A DNA stretch of 64,000 nt from Megalonaias nervosa. Lineage: Eukaryota > Mollusca > Bivalvia > Unionida > Unionidae. Below are positions 11,827 through 23,179 of the stretch, in pieces. The notes below the pieces were generated by a model. That model saw only the letters and a program-made list of their open reading frames with translations, ran no database searches and was not told where the DNA came from. Position 1 is the stretch's first letter. Every line of letters begins with the position of its first letter. The DNA is taken from the NCBI GenBank assembly GCA_016617855.1, contig JAECUM010012819.1:1-64000 (forward strand), written 5' to 3'. Both the position numbers and the translations under genes were made by a program.

Positions 11827-12776
11827 TCAGTTATCAAGGGAAGTCTTAATGTCACTATTGAAGTAATGCTTGAACTGTTCAAGTAATATAAGTTGTCTGA
11901 GATTTTCATAATCTTGACCAACTTTCTTGACTAAGCACGGCCTATCAAATAAGTGCTGCTTTTCCTCTTGCAAATTCAAGACGAGCTTGTCCAATTTCCT
12001 TTTTTTATAGTTCCTAAACTTTAGTTGATTAGCCTCAGGTACAAACTCATAACCCTTCAAGATACATTCCTTAACCATATCATACTCAGCACTTTTGCTG
12101 TACTGACAGAAAAGTGTAGATGTCACGAACTTTGCCAATAAGTGCCCTTTGTAATAACCGAGTCCAATGCTCTCTTGGCCATTCAAATTTTCAGCAATTT
12201 TTTTCAAAATGAAACTATTTATCGACTTCGTTTTCTTTGAAATGAATACTTACCTAATATTCTAAGTAACATCAAAACTTGAATTTGTGTGTAAATTGGG
12301 AGATTTCTCTTGCCAGCTCTTATTCCTTTAGTCTAAATTCATATCCCCATTATTCTTTTTCTCTTTTTCTCTGCATCTTCATTTCTCTTTCTTCCTTTTC
12401 TCTTTGTCTCTGCAACCGCAACTACATTTTCATCTCTCCTCTTTCTGTAATTGCATTTGTTTTTCTTCTTTCTGTAACTGTCTCTCTTGAAGCCCAAGCT
12501 TTCTTAACTCTATTTCATTCTGGTATTTTAATTTCAATACCATAACTGCAAGTTAGAGCCAGATAGAAACTTACTAACCAAATCCAAAGCACTTTTATCA
12601 AAAACATTATTTTCTGCAAAATATTTGACCAAAATATTTTTTTATTTCTTTCTTCGTTAAAGAAACATTTGCCGCAAAAAGATCATATTTATGGCAAACT
12701 GGAGCAATTCAACCATTTTCAAGGAGTCCAGCTGTTCCTGGGTAGGATTTTAAATAAAGTTCTCCGATTTAGATGA
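11827..12776 (-). pseudogene. gag remnant of the old Gmr1-like element
   Basis: Gag is the structural protein that packages retrotransposon RNA. The readable C-terminal half (12207-11827) has YDMVKECILKGYEFVPEA and KFRNYKK, nearly the same as YDLVKECILRGYELVPEA in the gag at 32.9 kb. Upstream, 12280-12550 is the antisense of the Gln/Glu/Lys-rich coiled coil of gag, and the start region near 12776 still shows the MSS initiation context seen at 33556. Stops and frameshifts break it into pieces. Confidence 0.75.
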
Positions 12777-12913
12777 CATTGTAAAAGCTTGTTGGTTTCG
12801 CTAAATATTTCTAATATGTGAAATAATACCTAGGACTTAGAAAATTCAAAAACAAGGTCAATTTAAATTTAAAAAACAAAGTTTTCTGAAATATTTTAAA
12901 TAAATTTGTATTG

Positions 12914-12927
12914 CGGAGGAGCCCCCA
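12914..12927 (-). promoter_or_regulatory. Primer binding site (tRNA-Pro type) of the old LTR element
   Basis: On the minus strand this reads TGGGGGCTCCTCC, within one or two bases of the retroviral tRNA-Pro primer site (TGGGGGCTCGTCC). It lies a few bases from the LTR edge at 12934, the expected place. Confidence 0.65.
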
Positions 12928-12933
12928 ATATTC

Positions 12934-13930
12934 CATTACGACTCTATGGTCTTAAAATATGTAATTTAAAAGAGTGGGAAGCAACAAGGTTTGTAAAATA
13001 ATTAAACAAATATTTGTTCCCTTGATTGGAAAGTGAAAAGTGTAAAGGTAAAAAGCTTACGGTATTGCGAAATAAATCACATATAATATTAGAAATACAC
13101 ACATCAGTCCTAAATATTAAAGTTCTGAATAAACATTAGTAGAAATCCAAATTAAATCCAACGTTGAAAGTATTGATGTGCATGTGGTGGCTCATGTCGT
13201 GGTGTTGTGCCAACAGTCTTTTGTTGGATCACAATAATACAATCCAAGAATATATCCGTATTTGAAATTTCAGTAAAAATTCATGTCCCTATTTTCAAGA
13301 ATGTTATTTCTGAAGAGCGCGTTGTATTTTCAAGAATCATTTGAATTAAATAATCCGAATAATAAATTCCAGCCCAGAATGAATTTCTGGATACAACAAT
13401 AATACAATTGATTCTGCTAAGATCTTTAATCACGAATGATCAATTTTCTTTTACAAGTATCAAGATTATAAAGTCCTCTTCTTGACATCAGGTCACAATT
13501 AGCATTTTCTAAACAAGAAACCAATTACCTAATAGAAAATTACCCTCGGGAGATATCCTAATGTTTACTAGATAAATTTTAATTATAATTGGAAGGTCTG
13601 TTGCTAAAATTATAACATAGAATATGAAATGTGTCAGATAGGTCAGATCTATTTATTGGAGAATTGCAATAACCGAGACCAAGATCCAAATAAATGTTTA
13701 CTTCTATTAATAATGATCCTAATATTAAACGCATAAGCATAGAGAATATTTCAGCGATGTATTAGTTGTTTACAGAATAAAACAAATCAATAATTCAGGT
13801 CAAGTAGAAAATGAACTTGATTTTGGTCAAGGTTAAGTCCAACACAATGTTACATTACAATTACAGACAACGAAATAAAACAATTAAAAAATCCTAACAA
13901 ACAAACAATGAAATTAAAATATGCATAACA
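12934..13930 (-). repeat. Diverged LTR of the old Gmr1-like element
   Basis: The edges CATTACG (12934) and GCATAACA (to 13930) are mutated forms of TGTTACG...CGTAACA seen in the younger LTRs. Internal blocks align in order, for example cttacggt followed by aagtcct-like and aacagttct-like phrases. The length of about 1.0 kb fits the 921-960 bp of its relatives. Confidence 0.6.
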
Positions 13931-14890
13931 AATTATAAGCGGTTTCATGGTACATGGGTATTACATGCCATAAAAAGAACGAGAACGACATAAATTCTTT
14001 CACATATGCAATATCAGGGTTGTTGGTCGCTGGAGATTGGTTTTATTTTCTCAGAACTCAGTATTTATCCGGACGGCCACTTAACCGTATTTGGTGTTTG
14101 TGTTTAAATTTTTTTCGTTAGATATACGTGATGGAGTTTTAGCAGCCACATGATGACAATGTTGCAGAATTTACCATGGTGCTGGAAAAGGTGACAGGAC
14201 TTGCTGACATCAACGACAATTTTGTTCCATCAGAGTAGGGTTAACCCTTATATATACTCGAGTATAATCTACGCTAGGGCCACATAGAAATCGACCGTTG
14301 GGTCCATCTCGATATTCCACTACGAAATCGAGGAAAGTATGAAATCATTGCATTAGTGCGCGAAAACGATTTGCATAAAGATATGTCACCGTCAAATCAT
14401 TAAAAGACTGTTTTTATGATGATGACGTGAACTTTACGAACGATCTCACACCGATTACATTTTCCAAAAGGTATGTCGAACCGATATTGACTCGGTCAGG
14501 AAAAGAAAAACATGTTGGACTGATGTTTATCAAAGACCACACTTGTCCGCATAACAGTTCTTTGACGAAATCGATCGTTGGCGTAATTGGTGTGTTTCTA
14601 AATGAAGTGGTGCAAGCCCCATAACGCAAAATTATCGGAGACTTAAGTATTTCCCATGAAGATATTTTCTACGATTGTATCACGGTTGTGCCAGTGAAAA
14701 AATAATTGGTTGGAATTGCGAATGCGTCTTACACCAGAATAAGGCCAGCATGTCGAACAATTATACTTCACGGTGACAATATTAACATAAGATCTGTGAC
14801 GGACCCTCAAAGCTACCGACGCGAATAAATAATCAAAACGAAACAACAGCTACGAAATGAAATCACCAAGAAACAGTTTTACTCTCGAAA
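13931..14890. other. Unassigned open stretches, probably Polinton relic A
   Basis: Short open frames occur: 14166-14236 plus (VAEFTMVLEKVTGLADIN, then TAG) and 14427-14624 plus (with a HVGLMFIKDHTC segment). They read like genuine but broken protein coding sequence and lie next to the membrane-protein remnant. I cannot assign a family. Confidence 0.35.
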
Positions 14891-14894
14891 TACA

Positions 14895-15250
14895 AAAACG
14901 TGTGTGTTATCGTGGATGTTATTTGTGGAGTCACTGCTGCAACAGCCGTTGGCTTGGGTTTGGCAAGAATTGCCAATACGGCAAGTATCATAGGTAAACC
15001 GATAGGAATTGTCGTCGGAGCCATATCAATAGCAACCAGTGTGACTGGCGGCACCGGACAAATAATTTCAATCCGGTTACATTCACGAAAACCTATTTAT
15101 TCGGAAATTCTAACAAAATTAATCTAACCACAGATGCCAAGCTGTACTCGGAGGTGATCGAAGATGAAACGATTACCATGGTAGAGTTTGAATCGGTACT
15201 TGTCGAAAAGGAAAACCACCGAGACCTCTGCGCATTGACTTTATCTTTTC
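14895..15250 (+). pseudogene. Conserved Polinton hydrophobic (membrane) protein remnant
   Basis: A Gly/Ala/Ile-rich hydrophobic segment (residues roughly ATAVGLGLARIANTASI, then IGIVVGAISIATSVTGG) is followed, after a frameshift near 15120, by a hydrophilic helical tail with MVEFESVL. The plan of a glycine-rich membrane span, a basic turn and a charged helical tail matches the minus-strand gene at 37.2-38.0 kb inside the intact-ended Polinton, and recurs as an uncharacterised Polinton protein in invertebrates. Function unknown; a membrane-inserted virion or host-interaction role is a guess. Confidence 0.55.
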
Positions 15251-15286
15251 GTCAATTTTGGGGTATACAAAATTCTTTAAATATAG

Positions 15287-16246
15287 TGTTACGTATCGGC
15301 TCGTTTAATGTAACAAAGAAAAGAGCGAAGACAACAAACTTTGTAAATTTTAACATTAATAATTTATTTCCCTAGAAAACACGGTGAAAAGGTAAAAATA
15401 TGAAACAAGACTTACGATTTACGAAGAAGATCCAAAAAATTGTCCTAAAATTGTGAAAACACACAAGTCCTGTGAATAAACAGTTCTAAATTGACGTAGT
15501 CTGAATCTCAATCCCATTCCAAGATGGCGGACGATGACGTCAGACGAAGGCTAACACAAATATCCAGGATTTTCACTGTAAATCACAATTTGTATTGTTC
15601 TGTTCCAATTTAGAAATAATTTCAGCAAATGTCTTTATCCAAAGCCAGTTGTGTAGTTCTCCAGGGAAAATAATTATTATTTAGAAGGTAGACGAAGTAG
15701 AACTATCCTCAATAACAAAACACATGTTATTCTTCATACGTACGAACGAACAACTCTTTCCAGCACAAAAGAATACCTTCTTAAGGTATTAGAAACTCCA
15801 TAAGATGTTATGATGTGACTCTCTAAGATGTTAAAATATGACTCTAGACTAGTTCGCAGCTACCTGAGTATTTTAAAGCAAACTAATACGTCATTTCATG
15901 TACAAGCATGAAGAAATCGTGCGATTTCGAAATATCGCCAACGTAGTATAGAATGTCAACAAGTATTATTAGAAATGACTGTGGTCATAGCCAATCATTT
16001 ACATAGCTATTTCCGACTGTTTACTTAATATGACAAAACCGTCATGCAAAAATTGTGCTTACGCGAGTCACTTTTACGTTCTAAATAAACACGATGTTTC
16101 TAACAAAATATCAGACCCTGCGAACATAATCATCATCATAATAATAATTACATTTAATGATATAAAATGAAATAAAAATGAAATAAAAAGAATTAGAAAG
16201 AATTCAAATTTTAACACACATGTAATTTAACTACAGGGTCGTAACA
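15287..16246 (-). repeat. Solo LTR of a Gmr1-like retrotransposon, TSD ATAG
   Basis: A single LTR of about 960 bp with TGTTACG...CGTAACA edges, flanked by the direct repeat ATAG at 15283-15286 and 16247-16250. It aligns along its length with the LTRs at 28862 and 33715, sharing aatttatttccctagaaaa, aacagttcta and the palindrome TGACGTCA. No internal sequence remains, so LTR-LTR recombination has removed the body. Orientation is inferred from the element at 28.9-34.6 kb, whose genes are on the minus strand. Confidence 0.88.
15534..15541. promoter_or_regulatory. CRE-like palindrome TGACGTCA in the solo LTR
   Basis: The 8-bp palindrome that binds CREB/ATF factors. The same site occurs at the equivalent place in both LTRs of the element at 28.9-34.6 kb, suggesting it is part of the LTR promoter. 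Position is accurate to a few bases. Confidence 0.5.
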
Positions 16247-16820
16247 ATAGTGAGATCGAACTTATAAAGAGTTCTCTCCCTCACAAGTTTTAATCATACA
16301 CACCAGTACACCAAAGGGGGCGCTAAGCATACGAAATACAAACAAAAGAAAGAGAAACTATCAAACTACTAAAACAGTAGTTCATTAATAAACCGGAGAA
16401 GAAGAAACAGGAGAAACTTTTGTTTCCAAACCTTTTCCTTAGTATCTGGTATGTGTGTACACCCAAGAGATTGGTTTCACAATTTATCAGTGAGGAATTT
16501 GAAATGAGACAGTAATTTAAATAAGGAGAAAACCCCCAATATTTTAAAATAGAATTGAAATGCAAGAGGAAAACTGACAACACATTTTATAGAACCTGAC
16601 AAAATGCAATTCAATATTGGCTAGTTGTGACATAAACTTGCTCTTTATTTGCATACAATGACACATTTTTACACATATATTTAGTCTGCTGCAGTTAAAA
16701 TGCCCGTTTCATCAGAAATGATCAATATCAAATACATGCAATAATTGAAGTTAATGAATATGGAATAATGCTTTTTGGCAAGGATAAAGCAAAACTTCAT
16801 TTGAGGTGAGAAAGCATTTT
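16247..16820. other. No gene seen
   Basis: AT-rich sequence; nothing recognised. An 86-codon open stretch on the minus strand (16323-16583) has no motif. Confidence 0.4.
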
Positions 16821-16941
16821 CCAGCACCGTAATTGTTAATGTAGAATAAAGAGTGATATCACCAGTACCGTAATTGGTAATGTAGAATCAAGAGTGATAT
16901 CAATAACACCGTAATAGCTAACGTGAAATAAAGTTATATCA
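16821..16941. repeat. Tandem repeat, 41-bp unit x 3
   Basis: The unit holds accgtaatt...aatgtagaat...gagtgatatca. Copies start about every 41 bases, and the third is more diverged. Confidence 0.85.
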
Positions 16942-17043
16942 TTCTTAATATTTGCGTAACGTATATAATCATCCAATTCTCCGCAACGGTACATTCTGAG
17001 ATAAAGAGATCTGAATAATATGTTGCATCGTACAAATATCTGA

Positions 17044-17048
<5 letters not shown>

Positions 17049-17089
<41 letters not shown>
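17049..17089. repeat. (TC)n microsatellite
   Basis: About 41 bases of uninterrupted TC. Confidence 0.95.
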
Positions 17090-17093
<4 letters not shown>

Positions 17094-17490
17094 TATAGTT
17101 CACGTTGTGTAAATCGTATCTCTGCATGTCTGTCTGTACATACAAACATGCATGCGCATATAGTGTAATACTTCAAGCATACGCAATTGCTAATGTTTAT
17201 GCATTCATTTATAATTTGCTAAAGTTTGATTTATTATTAATTCAAAGGGCTTAATAAGTTATGAATTACTTATTTTCTTGCCTTTATGTATTACATGATA
17301 CTTCCGGAAATTATCTTCATATCTTCAGAAAATGGAGAAATACAAACATTTGTATATCTGTACATGTATACATATAAACGCACAGACATAGCGATCGCGT
17401 TAACTGAATCCTGGAGTAAATTGTAACTTTTCCTTTTCTTATAACGGTGACTTTTATAGGCAGTTAGCTGTATATATGTACTTAAAGGCA

Positions 17491-17528
17491 TACCTACCTA
17501 TCTACCTACCTACCTACCTACCTACCTA
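17491..17528. repeat. (TACC)n microsatellite
   Basis: Tetranucleotide TACC repeated about nine times with one interruption. Confidence 0.9.
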
Positions 17529-18672
17529 CACACAAACAGACAGATACAGATTTTAAGTAAATATTTAAAAATTATATAAAATTGTAAACACAGATCTGGA
17601 ATATTCGATATTTTTTTTTTATGGTTATTAGAAACGAATATTAAATATGCAATAAAGCTTTTCTCGCATTTGTAATATTTTGTATACCACACGAACTTCA
17701 ATGTTAATGCCACCCCAAACCGCCATTAGGTCTCAATTCAGATGCAGCTTCTTAGTGAACAGTTTTATTTTTTGCCTCTTCATTTATTTTATAGCATGTG
17801 TTTAGTGCTGACAGTTCATGCTGAAAAAAATAAATTTTTATATCCAGGGACTAAATAAGGCGTATCTGCAAGCTATTTATGAAACTGATGCTGAAGAGCA
17901 AGTGTAAATCAAGTATGGTTTTTCACTGCATTCTGCATTTGTATTTTAATTCAATTGAAATTTGATGTTTAACGAACTCTTTGAAGAAGACAATCGTTTG
18001 TTCTTACCGGTACATTTTTTTTCGTTTCATTTTAAACTATTATTTCTTTATTCTATAAGTTCAAAATTCTGAATAGCTTTTTTGATCCCAAATCGTTGAG
18101 GTAGAGAAAAATTGCTCTCATTAAATGACAGTATTGTCTTTCCTCTTTTTCATTATGAAAAAAATGTTGGTCCTAATGTAGCTACGTTTATCTTCAGCAG
18201 AATTACATGTTAGTTTCGGGACAGTAAAGAAGCGAGATCAAACGAACAATAAATGTAACTCGAAGATGACTACTTCTTAATTTTGAGTTGAAAATTAGGA
18301 TCACGATAATTTCAGTTTCCTTTTCATATATTGGTTATAGTCTGAATTGAATCTATGGAGTGTAAATACATACATTTACTCGGACAGATGTTCCAAAACG
18401 CTTTCACCTTATTGACAATGAGTGTCTAGTCTTGCGTTATGATTGGTAGTGATTATGTTTATTTATTCCATTTATTCTTCTTTGAAACAATACTGGATGC
18501 TGTGTTTCATATACTTTTATATGTAAGTGTTTATATTTAGTTTGTCAAATTGTCAAATTTATTTCCATATTTCTTATTGCTTCATGCCGATATAACTGTT
18601 TCACGGCATATGACCGTTAACTACATAGTTCTTTCAACAACATGTGCATGGTTAAATTTTTTCAATGACTGT
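17529..18672. other. No gene seen
   Basis: AT-rich intergenic or intronic sequence with T-rich runs; nothing recognised. Confidence 0.4.
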
Positions 18673-19330
18673 TAGGGCTATACCGAATAGTGCATTTAAC
18701 TATTGAGCCGAATACGACTAGAGACCCATAACTATCCGCCGAATACGAATACAAATATTGACTGAGTGCTCCAAAATAAAATATCTTTTTTCAGTAGATC
18801 TAATGACATTTTAATTAATTATAAAGTAACTAACAACGAATGAATAGCAAGATTAAAATTTAAAAGCAGTCCAACAGTTACTGCTGCAAATACTTTAGCT
18901 TTAAAAAGAACACAAAAATCAATTAAAAAAACCCCACGAGTCTCTCGATAATGTCTGCCAGTAGACAACATCTGTTGTCTGACAAGGTGGGTGTTGCTGG
19001 CAGCAGTGAATAGATGTTCACTTGGGACGCTTGTTGGAGGCACTGCTAGCTAACGTTGGGCGCAAGAACAGAATAAAGGAAACCTGTCAGCATTGGTCTG
19101 CCACCACGACACTGGATCAATATCCCTCGGGATACAAGGCACATTTAGAAATTTGTTCAACTTTTGAGGTACTCTTTTCTGATTACAATCAGTCTGCTAT
19201 TTACAAAGGCTGATCTAATTATACTATTCTTATTCGGATGCATCATACAATTCGGCCGAATACGAATACCTCATTTAATAAACTATTCTGGGCCGAAGCA
19301 AATATGAAGCGAGTATTCGGTACAGGCCTA
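18673..19330 (-). mobile_element. Deleted hAT-family DNA transposon
   Basis: Imperfect terminal inverted repeats bound the unit: TAGGGCTATACCGAATA at the left and, on the opposite strand, TAGGCCTGTACCGAATA at the right. Further gccgaatacgaatac blocks lie inside both ends. The interior (minus strand, about 19215-18900) holds the C-terminal dimerisation region of a hAT transposase: DPVSWW near 19130, VPPTSVPSEHLF near 19030 (family VPATSxPSERxFS) and then CLLADIIERLV in the adjacent frame. A clear 8-bp TSD was not found. The unit is non-autonomous and decayed. Confidence 0.7.
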
Positions 19331-20397
19331 ATAACTATACACCCGAAATTATTTTTTTTAGTGATTGGACATATTACTTAATCAACAATTAAAAAGAGGT
19401 TTTGTATTATGTAGAATAAAAGTGCGACGCGCAGTCTATGCAAATATTATCAACCAAATAGTGTAGGACGTCTTCGAGCAAGGATACGTGTTTAGAGTCG
19501 TGAATCCGTTGCTGGAACAGCATTGAGGTTGACGTGTTCTTATACCGTTCTGAGGTTTATGTTCTGGAAGAAATATGTAGCCCCCTTCCCCTCAAAAAAT
19601 GCTCAGCAACACATCTGTTATGATGTACTACTAAGATTTCTTCTGTTGGGGATGTGTATGTTTTCTTTAGTTTTGTACAGATTTGCAACACAAAACTTCT
19701 TTTCACAACCCTATAGCCAAGCGGGATCGGGGGTGTAGAATAGGCCTGGTGTGCCACAAAAGAAGGCTACCTTTTACCATGGAATGTGTCCCCTGATGAT
19801 GTGAATACCCAGTTAGTCTTACGAAATTCCCCGTAGTACTGTGCAGTCTTTTTTGCTGTCTTATACAGCTGATTTCCGAAATGAAACAGAAACACTCAGG
19901 TTGGCGGCTTATGTAGACTGATATTTCTTTAAAAATCAGATGGCTTCCGCCTATTGGTAAATTCCATGACTGCCGTCTTTCACTGGCTTCTTTCTCCATA
20001 GAAACAGACTTCCGTCGGCTAGTGGTTTTCTCAGGCTCATCATTTGATATAATTCTGATGCTGACAAATGCTTATGTACCAAGGAAAAATTGGTTTTTGG
20101 CATTGTTATTTTATTTTACCTAAATTCAGTCTGTTGTTTGGCAGTGTCACAACAGATTGGACTTAAGTAGCGTTAATAAGAGGAAGTAAGGAATCTCTTT
20201 CGTCCACAAAAGTCCACTTGTTCAAACCATTGTTCTGAACAAGTGCCCTTTTGCAAATGAACGAATGAGAGCCTGTAGTAAGAAAAATCGATTGAGCAAC
20301 GAGAGAGCTCGTTGCATGCCATTTTAGATGTTCACTATGACGACTTCATTGATGGACTTAGTCCACAGTTATTTTCCTTATGTAATCATTTATTTGT
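19331..20397. other. No gene seen
   Basis: Contains several open stretches below 100 codons on both strands (19523-19999), mostly overlapping each other. None shows a known motif. Confidence 0.4.
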
Positions 20398-20700
20398 TGC
20401 TTAGTACTGAACCTTCCAGTGTGTCCAAAACCCTAATAAACACTATGTTGACCTAAAGTATCTTCCAAGATGAACTCACAATGAAGTTCTCGTCATAGAT
20501 TATCTGGCATTATTTTGAGAAGCTGGACTGTAAACAGTAAAACATGGCATGGTTTACGGATTATACTTACAGGCCCGCGTCAACTACCAACTTTGCACAC
20601 AGACACTCACATCATATTCTAAATGATAAACAATTCTTTTAAATGTTTAAATCGAATCCAATGATGATCACCAAAAGGGTGAGGAAAAGCTACTATAGAA
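20398..20700. repeat. Dispersed repeat, copy 1
   Basis: Aligns with 23180-23510 through blocks such as gtactgaacctt, gtgtccaaa, aacctaaagta-like, ttccaagat and gcattattttgaga. Both copies are diverged. Probably an unclassified interspersed repeat; no ends or coding capacity seen. Confidence 0.6.
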
Positions 20701-21358
20701 GAAGACAGAGAATATATTCATGGATACCAACCAAAGTACTAACTGCAATATGAGTACAACCAGATCAACTTATTTAAGACCACTTTTAGTTATACTTATA
20801 TTTGCACGCCACATAAATTTCAACTTTACTCACGAAATCTTATTGATTTTAATGGTATAAATGGAGCGTGACAGATGATAGAAAGTGTGAAGTGTTGGTC
20901 TTCAACAAGGTGCAAGTTTTGAACCAAATGCTTCGGAAAACCCCTAAACCTCATTTACTGCATCTTCCTTAACTATTGGAATGTTCAGTTCATTGAAATG
21001 TATTTTAAATGCAAGATAAATTTCTATCTTAAAATATGTTTAAAACAGAAAAACTATAAACTTAATTTAAACAGAAATTTAAATACAAATTAAAAATTTT
21101 AAATGCTTGTTAAACATAGATTAAATTTTCAAACAAATTTGAAAACGAAACTGCCAAATTTGACAGTGAAGTTGACCAATGAATAATATTTCAGTCAAGT
21201 TGTAGCTTGCGTCTGCGCAAACTTGTAAAATTTTGTTTGCTGGTAGTGAAGTACAAAGTGAGTTTTGAAGCAAATTACAATATGTATGTTTAAATGTATA
21301 TCGGTATGCACACTGATGAAACTATGAAAAGTGGTATGTTCCATATTTATTGTGCTAG
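20701..21358. other. No gene seen
   Basis: AT-rich; many short repeated aaatttaaat-like words near 21000-21150. Confidence 0.4.
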
Positions 21359-21567
21359 GTACTCATGCAGATGCTAGTATAGATAATAATACACAGACAT
21401 TTCCCACAGTGATGGAACCAGTGCCATGTTTTATGGCAAGAATGCAAAGCATCCCAATGTCAAAAACCATAAACGGTGACCCTGTAGAAAAAAATAAACT
21501 CCAGGCTCTACCTAACGGAAACAATGGTGTTAATCTCTCTTGTGAGGACTTAAGCCATGTCTTTGAG
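21359..21567 (+). CDS. Possible internal exon of an unidentified host gene
   Basis: A 209-nt block bounded by an acceptor-like site (tatttattgtgctag before 21359) and a donor-like site (GAG/gtacta after 21567). Its open frame has more balanced codon use than the surrounding AT-rich sequence and encodes a polar, low-complexity-free peptide with PVPCFMARMQSIPM in the middle. Entry is after two bases of a split codon and exit is on a codon boundary. I do not recognise the protein and found no partner exon in the window. It could equally be a chance open frame. Confidence 0.3.
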
Positions 21568-23007
21568 GTACTATATACCACTGTGGTAGTTTGAACTAAT
21601 ACTGGCGAATTTAGCCGGATACATTGGACATTGTTAACACAACCTGATTGTCGGGGAGCATCAGGGCTAATCCAACTCTGCCGCCTCTTTCCAAATACCG
21701 GATTAGATCTGAAAAGAGATCAAAAGTAGGTAAATGAGAGAAAATGTGCTAGATAGGGAGATTTCAAGATGACATTAAGTTTGCATTGGACAATACATTA
21801 AGCTTTTCGTATTGACATTTAGAAACATGAACCAACAGACTTGTATTGCAGTGACTGTTCATCCCAAAAATATATGAGGTTTCCAAAAATATGTCCATCA
21901 GAGTATGTTTAGTGATTTACAGACAAAATAATTAATAATGTACACGATCTATCACATTATGGGGAGGGTGAGGTTTGATCATTGGCGCAAAACAATTAGT
22001 ACATAACAAGGAGTTATGTTATGAATATATAGACAAGGAGGTTGAGTGGCGAATTTTTACATTAAAAGATATTACTATAAACTAATTCATGATGGAAATA
22101 AACATCATTGGAAATTTAAAGTACATACAGTCTGTTATATGCCTGACAGAAAAAAACTGTTGGTACAATTTGATCTTATATCATCAACTAAATGTGAAAT
22201 TCGGATCCCAAAAGTTCAAAACAAGATGAACATTGGTTCATGTGGGACATTTGACAAAATACATATTAAGATCAATTGTACAATGTTGATTTAAATATTG
22301 AACATTTCTGGTGTTTTTTAAGACCGACAATTACCAATTATTAAGTAGAATGGTTCAGTGTGATATTGGCTTATGCTACAATGTTGCACTCATTCAATCA
22401 GGAAAAAATACAAATAAAAAGGAATATAATTTGTGGTAGACTTATTTAATTGCGTTGGTTTCCTGCATCGTAGGTAATAAGATCTGGGAAAGGTATATAT
22501 TATCCCTTCTACCCATATGTCTTACCAATTTCTCAATCTCTGACAGTTTAAAATGGCTTAGCAGACAGACTGAGTGGGCTGTATTTCATCTCCATCCTGT
22601 CATTAGGTAATATGTAACTATTTTCAAAAGCAATTATTGCTTGCCGTATAAGTAGATATCTGGTACTTGTATATTACACCATCATAAGCATAGAAATTAA
22701 TTGCTTGGACCCATACTGAATAGTGTACATGACCTGCATTCACAATATCAGCTGGAAATATGTCTTCGTGTGTTCAGGATGAAGACCCAATTATGACCTG
22801 TGCAGACATTTTCTCTCTAATAGAATTTGAAGCATATCCCCATTTTAACTTTTATGTGGTGTAGTAATATACAAATTATGATATGTTATTTGCATAACGT
22901 TCAAAATGTAATTTGCAAAATTTTTAAAATTGAAATTGCATAGAAAATTTTAAATCACATAATGTTTAATTTCGTAGTTCAATTTGTAAAACCCCTCTCT
23001 CTCTTTC

Positions 23008-23013
<6 letters not shown>
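21568..23013. other. No gene seen
   Basis: AT-rich. The open stretch at 22046-22294 (plus, 82 codons) has no recognisable motif. Confidence 0.4.

Positions 23014-23060
<47 letters not shown>
23014..23060. repeat. (AT)n microsatellite
   Basis: About 47 bases of AT, preceded by a short CT run. Confidence 0.95.
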
Positions 23061-23062
<2 letters not shown>

Positions 23063-23179
23063 TGTCAAAATGACATATCGTTAAATACAACATTAAGCAT
23101 GACGTTCCAGTTTAAAATTTTAACACTAAGATACCAACGGAACGCAGTTATTTCGCTATATAGTCCCTACATTTGTTTT

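Larger units (their letters stand above)
11700..13930 (-). mobile_element. Old Gmr1-like LTR retrotransposon relic (gag + PBS + one LTR)
   Basis: The sequence is the eroded homologue of the right half of the element at 28.9-34.6 kb. From right to left it contains a diverged LTR (12934-13930), a tRNA-Pro-like primer binding site (RC of 12914-12927, TGGGGGCTCCTCC) and a gag remnant (to 11827). At 11706-11735 a short block matches 31628-31655 of the younger element (core tgtcgtttgtcaccctgat), so everything between gag and that point, and the rest of the element, is deleted. It sits between two Polinton fragments and so appears nested in relic A. Confidence 0.75.
6990..15255. mobile_element. Highly decayed Polinton/Maverick (relic A), interrupted by an LTR-element relic
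   Basis: Four Polinton hallmark genes occur as eroded fragments: integrase (about 7005-7600, minus), PLA2 domain (7690-7922, minus), major capsid protein (about 10440-11130, plus) and a conserved hydrophobic protein (about 14895-15250, plus). The stretch 7-11.6 kb is less AT-biased and richer in CpG than its surroundings. The block 11700-13930 is a nested Gmr1-like LTR relic. Gene orientation differs from the Polinton at 36.9-49.5 kb (capsid and PLA2 on opposite strands), so this is a different lineage. The ends were not found; the limits given are those of the recognisable coding remnants. The intervals 7926-8897, 11160-11700 and 13931-14890 hold open stretches without an assignable product. 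Confidence 0.8.

Noticed and set aside
12279..12545. Plus-strand ORF rich in Ser/Phe/Leu
   Set aside because: Antisense of the gag coiled-coil region of the LTR relic on the minus strand.
18665..19338. 8-bp target-site duplication for the hAT relic
   Set aside because: Bases next to the two TIR ends do not match; age or mis-set ends may explain this.
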